Shown: positions 41,196 to 50,621 of the stretch, piece after piece | How the letters are laid out: each line of letters starts with the position of its first letter | Numbering within the stretch: the first letter of the stretch is position 1 | IMG/VR virus record: IMGVR_UViG_3300045110_000292 | Span: 1 to 52,583 of that record | Length of the DNA: 52,583 bases | Strand: one strand, 5' to 3' | Source of the DNA: a virus | Notes under the pieces: generated by a model | What the model was told of the DNA's origin: nothing | Database searches by the model: none | The model's input: only the letters and a program-made list of their open reading frames with translations | Made by a program: the position numbers and the translations under genes

Positions 41196-41410
41196 AGACC
41201 TTTGTTCTCCGCGAGCCAGAGGGGCATGGTCACAACACATTCTCGCCACTCATTTACTTTCGGAGATTGCCAAGTGACATGCTCGATCTGGCTTCGAGGC
41301 ACCCACACCCTTGTCCCTTCGCGATCATTTTTACCAGTCGTTGAGAAGAAGTATGCCATCTCCGTTCCTCCGACGTGGAACAACCTCAATTTCACAGTAT
41401 CTCCACTCAT
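41189..41410 (-). CDS. Small protein (73 aa)
   Basis: The ATG at 41410 overlaps the previous stop as ATGA. Basic residues and beta-prone segments (GDTVKLRLFHVGGTEMAYFF; TRVWVPRSQIEHVTW). Could be a small DNA-binding protein. Unknown. Confidence 0.5.
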   Translation of the reverse strand: MSGDTVKLRLFHVGGTEMAYFFSTTGKNDREGTRVWVPRSQIEHVTWQSPKVNEWRECVVTMPLWLAENKGLC

Positions 41411-41628
41411 ACAACTGCCATGATGTGTAGTGCCTCTCGCACGCTGCGTTTTGAACTGATGAAGCACATGGTTGAGCCGATTCCCAAATCAGGACGCGCG
41501 TCGATCATAACGAACACCTTGCGGCCATGTTCAAAGTCATCGATCAAACCGTTCGCGTTGGAACAGAAGAAATAACCCTTTGGGTCTAATCCCAGTTCGC
41601 GGAGTCGAGACATCCATTTGCGGTGCAT
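41407..41628 (-). CDS. Small protein (73 aa)
   Basis: Starts 1 base after the helicase stop. Has a basic, helical start (HRKWMSRLRELGL) and FVMIDARPDLGIGSTM. No family is recognised. Coupled to the following gene by ATGA. Confidence 0.5.
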   Translation of the reverse strand: MHRKWMSRLRELGLDPKGYFFCSNANGLIDDFEHGRKVFVMIDARPDLGIGSTMCFISSKRSVREALHIMAVV

Positions 41629-41629
41629 T

Positions 41630-43357
41630 TTACATCGCGCGTTCACTGAGAACCTCCTTCCACTTAGCGCAACCATCAGCCTCGGTCATGCCGTCGGTAT
41701 TGATACCTTTTTGCTGCAAACCGCGCGCCGTCTTTTCCATGATCGGGATGCGCGCCTCTTTATCTTTGCACAGACGATAGAACACTTTGGCCTGACCGTA
41801 ATTGACCGGCTCTTTCATTCCGTGCTTTCGAATCTTCTTCGTCATCCAGATCGGGATCTCTTTGACTGCTGTCCCATTGCGCTTTCCCGATCTGAACGTC
41901 TCATTCCCAAATGGGTCAACATCACGACTTTGATACTGCGCTTTCGGTGCCCGGACTTTGAGCAGTCGTTGGCGTTCGATCTCCCTGGCCCGCTCCTCCT
42001 GCTCTCGCTTCAACTTATGTTCGGCATTCGTCAATGCCGCCAGCACTCGCTTGGGGCGTTTCGACTCAACCGCTTCTTTGACGGCTCGATCAATCGCCTC
42101 CTCGGTCATGTCACCACCCAAGACGTGCATCGAATTGACGAGTTTGTGGCGCCCACTGTTGCCGACGAAATCAACGATGCGGCAAATCGGCTTTGCGCTC
42201 GAAGCGACAGCAGCCTTGCGATGCTCTGGGGTTTCGAGTGTTTGCTCATCGACGACTCCCGGCAATGGTCGAGTCGCCCGCCCGACCTGCTGCGTGTAAA
42301 GCGTCAGGCTCTTTGTCGCCTTCCCCATGATGACGACTTCGACTGAGGGATTGTCGTAGCCTTCACTCAACACGCCGACGTTGCAGACAACAGCAGTGCG
42401 ACCGGATTTGAAACGTTCCAGAAGGTTCATCCGTTTATCGGGATGAGTCTCGCCGCACACCCACTCAGCAAGTCCAGGGCAAGCGGTATTGAAAATATGG
42501 CAGCATTCTTCCGCTTGTTTGACTGTTGCGGTGAACACAATCGTTCGTCTCGGATGATGGCTCAGACTTGCGAGATATTTGGGCCAATGATCCAACGGTT
42601 GTGATGTGAGCGTTCCAGGGACCAGGCCATAAATCACTTCGAGGGACGGATGGCAGATGCCAGCGATGTTCTCTTTCTTTTCGACTACCTTGGCAACATC
42701 ACCGGCATTCAAGTCCCCGGCAGTGGTTCGGCATTCCGACCAGTCGAGCGACTCGACTTTAATGAACTGTTGAGTTACATCGACAAGCCAGCCATCGCGC
42801 ACGCCGGACAAAATGCCGTAGTCGTAGGCAACGGATTCAAACACCTGCCCAAGAGATTCTTCGTCGGCTCGTTGTGGCGTGGCGGTGATGCCCAAGATTT
42901 TGCAATTCGAGTTCTGCCGATAGTATTCGACGATCTGCTTGTACGACGGAGCCGCCCCACGATGCGCTTCGTCGATGACGACCAGCGAGAACTCGCTCGG
43001 CTTGAACTTCTCGAACCGCTTTTTCAACCGTCCCGATGTCTGGGTTTGAACGGTCGAAATGATGACTTTGGTTTTCGTGAACAGACCATGTTCCGCGCGT
43101 TCGTCTGCCATCTCGATCTCGCAATTGTACCCAGTGTAATGTTCGATCGTGGCCTTGCCCTGGCGAATCAACTCTGCGCGATGGGCGAGGAATAGCGCCA
43201 TCTTGCCGGTGCGTTCGTGAAAACGTTTGATGATCTCTGCCGCACAGACGGTCTTTCCCAATCCGGTTGCCAACACTCCGAGGGTCGAGTTGTGCGTCTC
43301 CAATTCTTTGCACACGGAGTCGCAGAACGGAATTTGGTAGGACGGGCGGAGGTTCAT
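41630..43357 (-). CDS. SF2 DEAH-box helicase (575 aa)
   Basis: Canonical superfamily 2 motifs: Walker A ATGLGKT (30-36), Ia LFLAHRAEL, DEAH box VVIDEAHRG (129-132), III GITATPQRAD, V LSEGYDNP, VI QVGRATRPL. The C-terminal tail has a basic region (RAPKAQYQSRDVDPFGNE) instead of a nuclease domain. Likely unwinds or remodels branched DNA during replication or recombination (UvsW/RecQ-like role). Overlaps the small upstream gene by ATGA. Confidence 0.88.
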   Translation of the reverse strand: MNLRPSYQIPFCDSVCKELETHNSTLGVLATGLGKTVCAAEIIKRFHERTGKMALFLAHRAELIRQGKATIEHYTGYNCEIEMADERAEHGLFTKTKVIISTVQTQTSGRLKKRFEKFKPSEFSLVVIDEAHRGAAPSYKQIVEYYRQNSNCKILGITATPQRADEESLGQVFESVAYDYGILSGVRDGWLVDVTQQFIKVESLDWSECRTTAGDLNAGDVAKVVEKKENIAGICHPSLEVIYGLVPGTLTSQPLDHWPKYLASLSHHPRRTIVFTATVKQAEECCHIFNTACPGLAEWVCGETHPDKRMNLLERFKSGRTAVVCNVGVLSEGYDNPSVEVVIMGKATKSLTLYTQQVGRATRPLPGVVDEQTLETPEHRKAAVASSAKPICRIVDFVGNSGRHKLVNSMHVLGGDMTEEAIDRAVKEAVESKRPKRVLAALTNAEHKLKREQEERAREIERQRLLKVRAPKAQYQSRDVDPFGNETFRSGKRNGTAVKEIPIWMTKKIRKHGMKEPVNYGQAKVFYRLCKDKEARIPIMEKTARGLQQKGINTDGMTEADGCAKWKEVLSERAM

Positions 43358-43590
43358 TCAAGATTTCCGATTTTGACTTCCAAAATCTCTTTTAGTGCCT
43401 CTGTTACATCTGTGTCAGCGAGACAGCATCGTTTGGTTCCGGGGAACTGGACTTCCTCGCCATCCATGAGCCATGAATTGCCGAATTTATCAACGGCATC
43501 CAATGCCTCTTGCAAGTCATCACCACTCTCAGTTCTCAGAGCAACTATCAATTCTCCAATCGCTTTCACTACTGGATTTGCAGTTTTCAT
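43354..43590 (-). CDS. Small acidic protein (78 aa)
   Basis: ATGA overlaps at both ends tie it to the ParB-like gene and the helicase. Helical (IGELIVALRTESGDDLQEAL), no known motif. Possibly a helicase partner. Confidence 0.55.
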   Translation of the reverse strand: MKTANPVVKAIGELIVALRTESGDDLQEALDAVDKFGNSWLMDGEEVQFPGTKRCCLADTDVTEALKEILEVKIGNLE

Positions 43591-44534
43591 TTCTTCAATG
43601 CTGACTCTCGTTTTGCCTTAAACTGTGGCTGAGTTTTTTCGTAGATCGTTTTCGATAATAGCCCCGACTGCCGACAGGCCAAGCAATCACGAACACCATG
43701 ATCGTCTCGGTATTTGAAAGTCCCAACACAATAAGGGCAAACCACGTCCGGCTTTCGATCGGCAATATCCATGTAGATACGAGTCAGGCTGTCACCGAGC
43801 GCACCGTGAAGATCACCGAGCAATTGATCCCGTGAATCGTGCGACCGCTTCAACGCAACTCGAACTTTGCTCACCGCCGTCATTAACTCCTGTATCTCCT
43901 GGCGTCTCTCCCAGAACGGGAGTGAGACTTTCGGGATCGGGAAACCCATCGTGTCAACGGGAACAGCGGGTGCTTCTGGTTCTGTTTCTGGTTGCGGGTC
44001 GGCGGGTTGTGGTTTGCCTGATTTAGGTTTGTCAACAGATTTCTCTGCGTTGTTTTCGCCCTTGCTCTGTCTCTCGCCCGATACGGGGGTGGCAACCGTT
44101 GCCACTTCTGGCTTTCGGCAGGAATCAACAAAGGTGTGACTCACGCCGCATTTCTCAGCCAATTCTCGCGAAGAATCGTCCGGCCATTGATTTAGTGCCG
44201 CCTCTACACAAACCCTCTTGTCGGCATTCGTTCGCCTGAGTCCGTTCACTTCATTTGCCAGCAGTGCGAACTTCAAACACTCCTCGTAGTTTCCCGTGTG
44301 GACTTCGCAAGCAGTGGCTTTCTGGCCGATCAGTTTCAACGCAGCGATTCGATGGCGCCCATCTGCCAAGAGAAAGTGTTTGCTTCCGTTCGGTTGAAAG
44401 ACGTGCGGCAGCGGAAGTTGTTTTTTGGATTTGTAAGCGTGCGCGTAATCGTCCGAGGCTTCTCGTTGGAGTTCGGCGCGGACCTTTGGGCTAGAGTCGA
44501 GGTCGATGTCCTCGATGAACACAAGTTTCTTCAT
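43587..44534 (-). CDS. ParB/sulfiredoxin-fold protein with C-terminal zinc ribbon (315 aa)
   Basis: The N-terminal domain carries FLLADGRHRIAALKLIGQK, the ParB nuclease-like motif, followed by a helix-turn-helix-like stretch (SRELAEKCGVSHTFVDSC). A Pro/Glu linker leads to a C-terminal domain with CPYCVGTF and CLACRQSG, a zinc ribbon. There is no ParA nearby, so it is more likely a phage DNA-binding or regulatory protein than a partition system. First gene after a structured, operator-like leader. Confidence 0.8.
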   Translation of the reverse strand: MKKLVFIEDIDLDSSPKVRAELQREASDDYAHAYKSKKQLPLPHVFQPNGSKHFLLADGRHRIAALKLIGQKATACEVHTGNYEECLKFALLANEVNGLRRTNADKRVCVEAALNQWPDDSSRELAEKCGVSHTFVDSCRKPEVATVATPVSGERQSKGENNAEKSVDKPKSGKPQPADPQPETEPEAPAVPVDTMGFPIPKVSLPFWERRQEIQELMTAVSKVRVALKRSHDSRDQLLGDLHGALGDSLTRIYMDIADRKPDVVCPYCVGTFKYRDDHGVRDCLACRQSGLLSKTIYEKTQPQFKAKRESALKK

Positions 44535-44568
44535 GGTTGGTTAATGAAAATGCGCCGATCCCAGAAGA

Positions 44569-44668
44569 TGTTGAGTCAGCGGCATCGGGCGATGCCAAAG
44601 GGACCGGCGCAAAATTATTACAGTCTGACTCAACACAACCATTTCACCACAAACACAGTTCTTGTCAA
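44569..44668 (-). promoter_or_regulatory. Promoter and structured leader of the ParB-like operon
   Basis: On the minus strand TTGACA (44668-44663), 16 bases, then TGAAAT is a promoter candidate; its -35 covers the stop of the upstream nuclease gene. The transcript would start near 44632, inside an 11-base inverted repeat (TGTTGAGTCAG 44569-44579 with CTGACTCAACA 44625-44635). The loop holds a perfect GGCATC/GATGCC hairpin (44581-44596). This could be an operator pair or a folded leader. Confidence 0.6.
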
Positions 44669-45840
44669 AGTTTTTTCAGCGAATCCGCCTTGGGAATTTC
44701 TGACGTGATGCCGTCGAACAGACGTTTGCATTCTTCGGCAAGCTTCTTCCCCTTGAGTCCTGTCAGTTTCGAAACCAGATGCTCCACATCTTTCTTCGTC
44801 GTTTTGACACAGCGCATGAAGTCCATCAGCACGTCGTCAGATTCGACTGCCGGATTTGATTCTTTGGCGCGAACAACCAGGCGATTAAACAACTCCTGGG
44901 GATCGTTGACCGGTGACATCGGACTGTTTGGTGACAGACCGTAACCAGGTATAAAGCTCGGGTCTTTCTTCACGCCTTCACGCATGTAATCCCAAATCTC
45001 GTCCAGCCACTTCGAGGCAATGGCTTTCTTTTCACAGAAGGCGACCCGTTGTTGCGGCGACCAATCAGCGATAGCTGTTCGCCATAGATCGGGCGGCATG
45101 TTCGACGGTACGGCATAGCCAGCAAATTGAGCGTGAGCCGGACAGTTGAGTTTGGCGCGGCAGAACTGGCACTGATCTTCACCAGGAACGCGCTTTGATT
45201 CCGGGTTATTCGATTCCATCACGCGCCTGAACATCTCTTGAGTCGCGCGTTGAATGTCCTCTTTCTCGTACAGACAGGGCGTTGGTGAATGAGTGGCGAG
45301 AGGTTGAACGATGACGCATCCGACCTGATTGACGACGATGTAATGACCGGCGACCAGGCAGACAAGATCCCGCAACTGCAAGTTCTCTGCGCTCTCTGGC
45401 TTTTCGGCTGCAAGGCTCTTGTAATCTACGATCAGCGCACGATTGCCCACACGATAAACGACATCGGCTTGTCCTGAGTGACCGATCGCGTCAGTGAGCT
45501 TGACCCAGAAGCGTTTTTCACGTTGGCAAGTCGCCTTTGCCTTTTCGAGATCATCCGGCCCAAAGAAGTCAACGACCTTCGCCAGTTCGATGCTCAAGCA
45601 TGATTCGGCAATCTCCTGTTGTCGTGGTTCGAGGGATTGATATTCAGCGAGAGCCTCAAGCGCGTCGAGTGAAGGCGGGTTTGGCACCATCTTCAACGCC
45701 GCGTGAATCTGATCTCCCCACTCGCTGTCTTTTGATCGGGCGGGTTCGGCAATCCCGCGTTGAGCCAGGTGCCGACCAGGGCACAAGGCATCAGCTTGCG
45801 CCGAACTCGCTGAGGTCTGACCAAGGCGGGGATCGTTCAT
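44665..45840 (-). CDS. RecB/Cas4-like PD-(D/E)xK exonuclease (391 aa)
   Basis: From the ATG at 45840, ATGA-coupled to the small gene before it. RHLAQRGIAEPARSKDSEWG and FWVKLTDAIGHSGQADVVYR lead to the catalytic ALIVDYKS, the D...D-x-K pattern of RecB-family nucleases. A cysteine set CQFCRAKLNCPAH near residue 230 resembles the iron-sulfur or zinc site of Cas4/AddB-type nucleases. It lies downstream of RecT, so it should provide the single strands that RecT anneals. Confidence 0.85.
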   Translation of the reverse strand: MNDPRLGQTSASSAQADALCPGRHLAQRGIAEPARSKDSEWGDQIHAALKMVPNPPSLDALEALAEYQSLEPRQQEIAESCLSIELAKVVDFFGPDDLEKAKATCQREKRFWVKLTDAIGHSGQADVVYRVGNRALIVDYKSLAAEKPESAENLQLRDLVCLVAGHYIVVNQVGCVIVQPLATHSPTPCLYEKEDIQRATQEMFRRVMESNNPESKRVPGEDQCQFCRAKLNCPAHAQFAGYAVPSNMPPDLWRTAIADWSPQQRVAFCEKKAIASKWLDEIWDYMREGVKKDPSFIPGYGLSPNSPMSPVNDPQELFNRLVVRAKESNPAVESDDVLMDFMRCVKTTKKDVEHLVSKLTGLKGKKLAEECKRLFDGITSEIPKADSLKKL

Positions 45841-46010
45841 TCGTCCTCCACGGTGATTCGTTCGCCTTTTTGCAGCGCGGCGAGAACCTCTTTGAGTCCA
45901 GCGACAAAGACCGACTCGAAGCGTGGACCGTTGGCTTTGAGTTCGTAATCCTTCTGTGATCGAATGGCAATCATCAGGGCGGATTCGAGGTTTGCTTTTA
46001 GCATTTTCAT
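45837..46010 (-). CDS. Small helical protein (57 aa)
   Basis: A short frame with ATGA overlaps at both ends, between a zinc-finger protein and the nuclease. Starts MKMLKANLESALMIA and ends RITVEDE. Its tight coupling supports expression. Function is unknown. Confidence 0.6.
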   Translation of the reverse strand: MKMLKANLESALMIAIRSQKDYELKANGPRFESVFVAGLKEVLAALQKGERITVEDE

Positions 46011-46315
46011 AAAATGGTTTCACCCTGACTGCCGTGACCGAACGGCGACACGCGATGCTTCTTCCCAGAGCCAGGTGGATGATTTCCGCCGCAGATTCGG
46101 CATCCTAATTCCAAGCGAGCCAAGTCCCGACGAAGATCACGCAGAACATCCGAGAGAGGTTTTTCCTTCTTGGCAATTCGATGTCCCCATTCGCGCATCG
46201 TCTCTTTATCGAAAGCGCATAGCGGGCACATGGTTGGAATCTGCAACGCCTCTTTGGTCACGTAGCCAACGGGCCGCTTGCACTGCACACATTCGTTTGC
46301 GACGAGTTGAGCCAT
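46007..46315 (-). CDS. Zinc-finger protein (102 aa)
   Basis: Two CxxC pairs near the N-terminus (CVQC and CPLC) and one near the end (CRICGG), consistent with a metal-binding fold. The middle is a charged helix. Sits between RecT and the nuclease, so it may load or regulate one of them. Confidence 0.6.
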   Translation of the reverse strand: MAQLVANECVQCKRPVGYVTKEALQIPTMCPLCAFDKETMREWGHRIAKKEKPLSDVLRDLRRDLARLELGCRICGGNHPPGSGKKHRVSPFGHGSQGETIL

Positions 46316-46317
46316 AA

Positions 46318-47486
46318 CTATTCCGGAGCGGGGTTAGCTGCGAACTCAGACACACGGCGGGCGAACTCCTGCCACTCCTCTGCGACCTGCCCAAGCAACG
46401 TGTCGTTTGCCAGGTCAATTTCCTCGAGGTTGGTTGCCTCTGGTTCGATCAATTGAATCGAAGCCAGGAACGAGATCAGATCAGCCTCTTTCAGTTTCGC
46501 AGCTTTGAGAAGTTCGCGAATGACGATCGGTGCCGCCTTTTTGACCTCCGACTCAGTTTTTGGCGAATTTGGGGTGGCTGGGAGCGTAATTGTGGGGGTA
46601 GGGCTTTCCGCTTTGGCCCCGCCCTGAGGTTTTGAGGGGGTGGGTGCGGGTCGTATGCCTTCTTTCGCGTCCTGGGGCATTTCGGGCGGTTCAGGTTCGA
46701 TTTGTGGACCGTTTTCGATCTGTGGCGAGGCGAATATCGGGCGGAGCATTGGCTTCGGCTCTTTCACCGGCAAGTTGTCATCATCAGCATAAAGCACATC
46801 CCGAATTTCGGGCATGAGATCCCACCGTTTACTGTGACGTTTGATGACTGTCTTTTTTGCCATTTCGCCCCACGACTTCACCCAAGGCATTGAGTCTTTG
46901 GCTCGGCTGAACGACTGGCGAACTCCTTCGACTTCATCGGCTGACATAATTTCGTAGTCAACAGACCCGTCCTGCATTTTGGCACGGGAATAAACGGCAA
47001 CGATCTCGCCTCGGGCTTGGGTGTAATCGGCGGAGTGATTGACGCGCGTTCGCCCTTCGCCGTCATCCTCGAGTACCTCGAAAGCGTCGCCGGAGAAAAC
47101 GAGCTTGGCTGTCACCTGGACGTTATTTCGACTGGCGAGCGCGACCAGTCCTTTCCAGTCAAAAATGACTTGGGCGGTATTTCCAAAGGCGATGATGTGA
47201 GCAAGGCGCCCATCGGGTTCAAGACCAGCTTGGGCACAGATCAGGACGCAACGCCTGAGACTGTCGCGAGTGCAGGCCAGCAACTCAGGTTTGTACAGGA
47301 CCATCGTTTGAGATACGCGCAACAATCGTTCTGCCGTCAAATGCTTCGGCAGGACTTTTTGGACTTCGGCAACGAGAGCGGGACTGGCGAACTCCTCCGC
47401 AATGCCGGTCTTTGCCACGGCTTGAGGGTTTGCGCGTTTGGCCGTTTGCGTTGCGGGCGTTGTTGGTTTTGGTTCGAGTAAAGATT

Positions 47487-47490
<4 letters not shown>
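46318..47490 (-). CDS. RecT-family single-strand annealing recombinase (390 aa)
   Basis: The core follows the RecT order: TMVLYKPELLACTRDSLRRC, CAQAGLEPDGRLAHIIAFGN, QVIFDWKGLVALASRN and an ending MPWVKSWGEMAKKTVIKRHSK-type block. The C-terminal ~140 residues are a Pro-rich linker and a helical tail. The ATG at 47490 is preferred because it overlaps the previous stop (ATGA); the long Arg-rich extension upstream is a reading of the repeat tract of the neighbour. RecT anneals complementary strands. Confidence 0.88.
47463..47480 (-). repeat. Duplicated 18-bp gene-start segment, copy 1
   Basis: The plus-strand sequence ttggttttggttcgagta at 47463-47480 is repeated exactly at 48182-48199. In both genes it encodes the N-terminal LLEPKP just behind the start codon (RecT and the 240-aa protein). 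Confidence 0.8.
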
Positions 47491-48209
<719 letters not shown>

Positions 48210-48213
48210 AGCT

Positions 48214-48411
48214 TCAAATCCATCCCTGAGTTTTGGCGAAGCGTTCGATTTCGTCCCATCCGATACGATGGCACCCGGCAATCACACCTTGCTCATTTAC
48301 TGCGTCAAGTTGGTAGTCGCCAACTTTGAATTGATCTCCGTTGCGATGCCAGCCGCGTTTTCGTTGGATCATTGCGAAACGAAAAGCCTTCTCAGCTTCC
48401 GGCAGTGGCAC
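48214..48411 (-). CDS. Small protein (65 aa)
   Basis: Probable GTG start at 48411. Charged, with KRGWHRNGDQFKVGDYQLDA and a Trp-rich end (IGWDEIERF). A few bases before the repeat-tail gene. Unknown; an internal start at MIQRKRGW is possible. Confidence 0.5.
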   Translation of the reverse strand: MPLPEAEKAFRFAMIQRKRGWHRNGDQFKVGDYQLDAVNEQGVIAGCHRIGWDEIERFAKTQGWI

Positions 48412-48473
48412 GCACGCGCCCCGGCTGGTTTCGAGAACGGTTACGGGCTCTCTGCCCTCGTCGTATTGATGGC

Positions 48474-48710
48474 TCAGGAGAGTAAACGGATGACTTCGTT
48501 CGGCAATGAATGCTCGCGCGCTTCACGCAGGCAATGGAAAGCACAGCCGATTTCAAACATCGCAACGCGAATGATCTCCGCGCGCATCTCATTCGAAAGA
48601 TTTGTTTCCAGGAGGGTGGCGATTTTCTTTTGCACATGTTCAAGGCATTGCGCGGCGCCACCATCAAAAGCAGGGTCAATCTTTTGGTTTTCGTTTTCAG
48701 TAGTTTGCAT
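48474..48710 (-). CDS. Small helical protein, first gene of the recombination operon (78 aa)
   Basis: Starts at an ATG about 3 bases after the predicted transcription start. Helical, with Cys and His residues (MFEIGCAFHCLREAREHS), no metal motif. A regulator or host-directed early protein is possible. The gap of 62 bases before the next gene holds nothing I recognise. Confidence 0.6.
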   Translation of the reverse strand: MQTTENENQKIDPAFDGGAAQCLEHVQKKIATLLETNLSNEMRAEIIRVAMFEIGCAFHCLREAREHSLPNEVIRLLS

Positions 48711-48719
48711 AACACCATC

Positions 48720-48747
48720 AGCGTAGCATGCGTGAGACAGATGTCAA
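48720..48747 (-). promoter_or_regulatory. Predicted promoter of the recombination operon
   Basis: On the minus strand TTGACA (48747-48742), 16 bases, TACGCT (48725-48720). Transcription would begin near 48713, only about 3 bases before the ATG at 48710. The motif GAGTCAGACT lies at 48778-48769 upstream. A 13-bp palindrome covers the -35 box. Confidence 0.6.
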
Positions 48748-48755
48748 GCCTTGAC
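48743..48755. promoter_or_regulatory. 13-bp palindrome (operator candidate)
   Basis: GTCAAGCCTTGAC is a perfect inverted repeat about a central C. It overlaps the -35 of the minus-strand promoter and offers a matching TTGAC on the plus strand in the divergent gap. A repressor such as the XRE protein could bind here. Confidence 0.5.
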
Positions 48756-48782
48756 GAAAGAAAAGTTTAGTCTGACTCTGAC

Positions 48783-49223
48783 GTGGTGAGCAGTGCAGCC
48801 TTTGTGATGGAGGATACCCCGGCGCCTTACAGGTGTGATGAACGCTCAATCCTGCCTCAACCACTTGACCGCAACGCCTTACTCGCAAAAGCCAGGGCGT
48901 GCAGAAAGCACCGCAACACCGCACTGTCTCAAGCGATTGACAGCCGGAGACTCGCTCATAAAGTCGTAATGGAACTCGAACAGGACTTGGACGCCGCTAC
49001 GGACGCTGATTCCCGCAGGGAAGTAGCGATTGCCATTCGTTCGGCGATTCAGGCGTGGGATCTGGCTTGTGATCGTGTGCGGATTGCCAAAGGTTTGCCG
49101 TTACCCGGCAGTCTCCGTCCAGAGGCAAAGCCAAAGAAGTCAAAGCCGGTTCATCAGACGTTCAGTGAACAGCCGTCCGGACCGTCCGGCCCGTCCGCTC
49201 CCATCGACAAGCCGATTGCCTGA
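48783..49223 (+). CDS. Helical phage protein, small-terminase candidate (146 aa)
   Basis: GTG at 48783; an ATG at 48807 is a strong alternative. The region RNALLAKARACRKHRNTALSQ to RVRIAKGLPLPGSLRPE has the length and 'W....DR.RI..G.PLPG' style ending of proteins I have seen near phage packaging and replication genes. The C-terminal tail is Ser/Pro-rich (PSGPSGPSAP). A small terminase identity is plausible but unproved. Confidence 0.5.
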   Translation: MVSSAAFVMEDTPAPYRCDERSILPQPLDRNALLAKARACRKHRNTALSQAIDSRRLAHKVVMELEQDLDAATDADSRREVAIAIRSAIQAWDLACDRVRIAKGLPLPGSLRPEAKPKKSKPVHQTFSEQPSGPSGPSAPIDKPIA

Positions 49224-49635
49224 CGGGCAACGTTGCCAAGTAGCCCAATCCCCAAGCGGAACTTTCGTGTCCCCTCGACTTTGGCAATGACCGCGTCAGG
49301 GCAGGAACCAGAATGACCGCATCACCTGAGACCAGGCAAGACGTCAGACCTGAGCTTTTAGGAAAGAAGGTCTGCAGGCGAACCAAACCGAAAAGGAATC
49401 TCTTTGGCGTCAGACGGTCCCCACACCCCCAACCCGGACCGGGCCAGGGAGATTGGGGGTCGAGAGGTGAGAGTGGACTTTTGATGGATGCCAACTTTTC
49501 CAAAACTTTCGACTTGCAGACCTGAAAATCGCTCTCCCCTCATACTCCCCTCTGTATATGTATCTGTATGTGCCTACGATTTGACACCGTTTAATATAGT
49601 TGACATGCGTTGACAGTTGTGATGATGTATAAGGA
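49224..49635. other. 412-base stretch without a firm gene; possible small frame and promoter-like boxes
   Basis: A plus-strand frame at 49313-49525 (70 aa, starting MTASPETRQDVRPELL, basic and proline-rich) is possible but has no recognised family and a weak ribosome site. The last part holds three TTGACA hexamers (49581, 49600, 49610) and a TATAAG at 49628, but no pair has normal spacing. This could be a regulatory or replication-origin region. Confidence 0.4.
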
Positions 49636-50253
49636 GTGGACACCATTACGAGTTGGACGCCGTTGTTTTCCTCGATAGTGACCTCGACTTTGTGGGAGGA
49701 GTCGAAGGAGGTCAGGTTGCTGTTTGTGACGATGCTGGCGTTGAAGAACCGGGATGGGTTGGTGATTGCCACGATGTCGGGTTTGAAGCGCCTGGCGAAT
49801 TTGAAGGCTGAGGAGGTTGAGTCCTCGGTGGCTGTACTCGAGGCACCGGATACAAAAGCGGAATTGACTCAGGAGTTTCAGGGCAGGCGCATCGAACGGT
49901 GTGAGGGAGGGTGGAGGATTTTGAATCACGAGAAGTACCGGGATCTCGTGTCGGGGACCAAGCGTCGGGCCTATCAGGCATCCTGGCAGAAGGGGTATCG
50001 TGACAGGAAGAAAATGGCAAAACAGCAGGGGTATAAAGACGGTGTTGAACAGGTGATCGACGAAGGGTTGAATGAGATGAAAGAGTCACACAAAGTTCAG
50101 CCAGATCCGATGACTGACGAGCAGCGCGCCGCCGTAGAGGAGGAGGTTTACCAGCAATACCCGAGGGAGTTTGTCGAACCACCCGAAGTCGCGAGTCCAC
50201 CAATCACTCAACCAATAGCCCCGAGGTACAAACTTCGGGATGATGTTCAATAA
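49636..50253 (+). CDS. Replication-organiser-like protein (205 aa)
   Basis: GTG start right on a ribosome-binding-like aaggag. The N-terminal domain (WTPLFSSIVTSTLWEESKEV, LFVTMLALKNRDGLVIATMS, GLKRLANL) is the winged-helix form common in phage replication initiators, and the segment ERCEGGWRILNHEKYRDL is also typical. A basic helix then a Pro-rich tail follow. It probably binds the phage origin. There is no polymerase in the genome, so it would recruit host enzymes. Confidence 0.7.
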   Translation: MDTITSWTPLFSSIVTSTLWEESKEVRLLFVTMLALKNRDGLVIATMSGLKRLANLKAEEVESSVAVLEAPDTKAELTQEFQGRRIERCEGGWRILNHEKYRDLVSGTKRRAYQASWQKGYRDRKKMAKQQGYKDGVEQVIDEGLNEMKESHKVQPDPMTDEQRAAVEEEVYQQYPREFVEPPEVASPPITQPIAPRYKLRDDVQ

Positions 50254-50256
50254 TTT

Positions 50257-50619
50257 ATGCAACGATCCATAATACCAGTCGGACCTTCAAAGGCACCCTA
50301 CGAAGGACTCACCTGCCGTGAGTGTAAAGTCACATGGTACATGCCGGTAGAATACGTAGAACAACGGCGCCGAACATCCGAAGTGTTCTTCTGCCCCAAC
50401 GGTCATCAAAAACGCCTGGTGCCGATAGATCAGCCACCACCGCGAGGACCGGCCGTCGTTCCAACCGAACCGTTCGATAACCGGCCGCCCGTGCCGAGAT
50501 TGCCCCCATCAGGAGGCAGGCCGAGCGGCACTCAGCCCGTACCGTCTGACGCACCGGCCCAACCGATCGAAACCCGGCAGACAGCCGCCTTGATAAATCC
50601 TCAGTTCGGACAGGGCTAA
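50257..50619 (+). CDS. Zinc-ribbon protein (120 aa)
   Basis: CRECKVTWYMP and FFCPNGHQK supply a C-x2-C...C-x3-H metal site. The rest is a proline-rich disordered tail. Located between the replication-like gene and the J-domain gene. Its role is unknown. Confidence 0.65.
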   Translation: MQRSIIPVGPSKAPYEGLTCRECKVTWYMPVEYVEQRRRTSEVFFCPNGHQKRLVPIDQPPPRGPAVVPTEPFDNRPPVPRLPPSGGRPSGTQPVPSDAPAQPIETRQTAALINPQFGQG

Positions 50620-50621
50620 GC

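Noticed and set aside
41618-42346. Plus-strand 242-aa open frame
   Set aside because: Antisense to the SF2 helicase with its complete set of motifs.
49581-49633. Promoter from TTGACA boxes and TATAAG
   Set aside because: The spacings to TATAAG are 12 and 22 bases, outside the usual 15-19; kept only as a possible control region.
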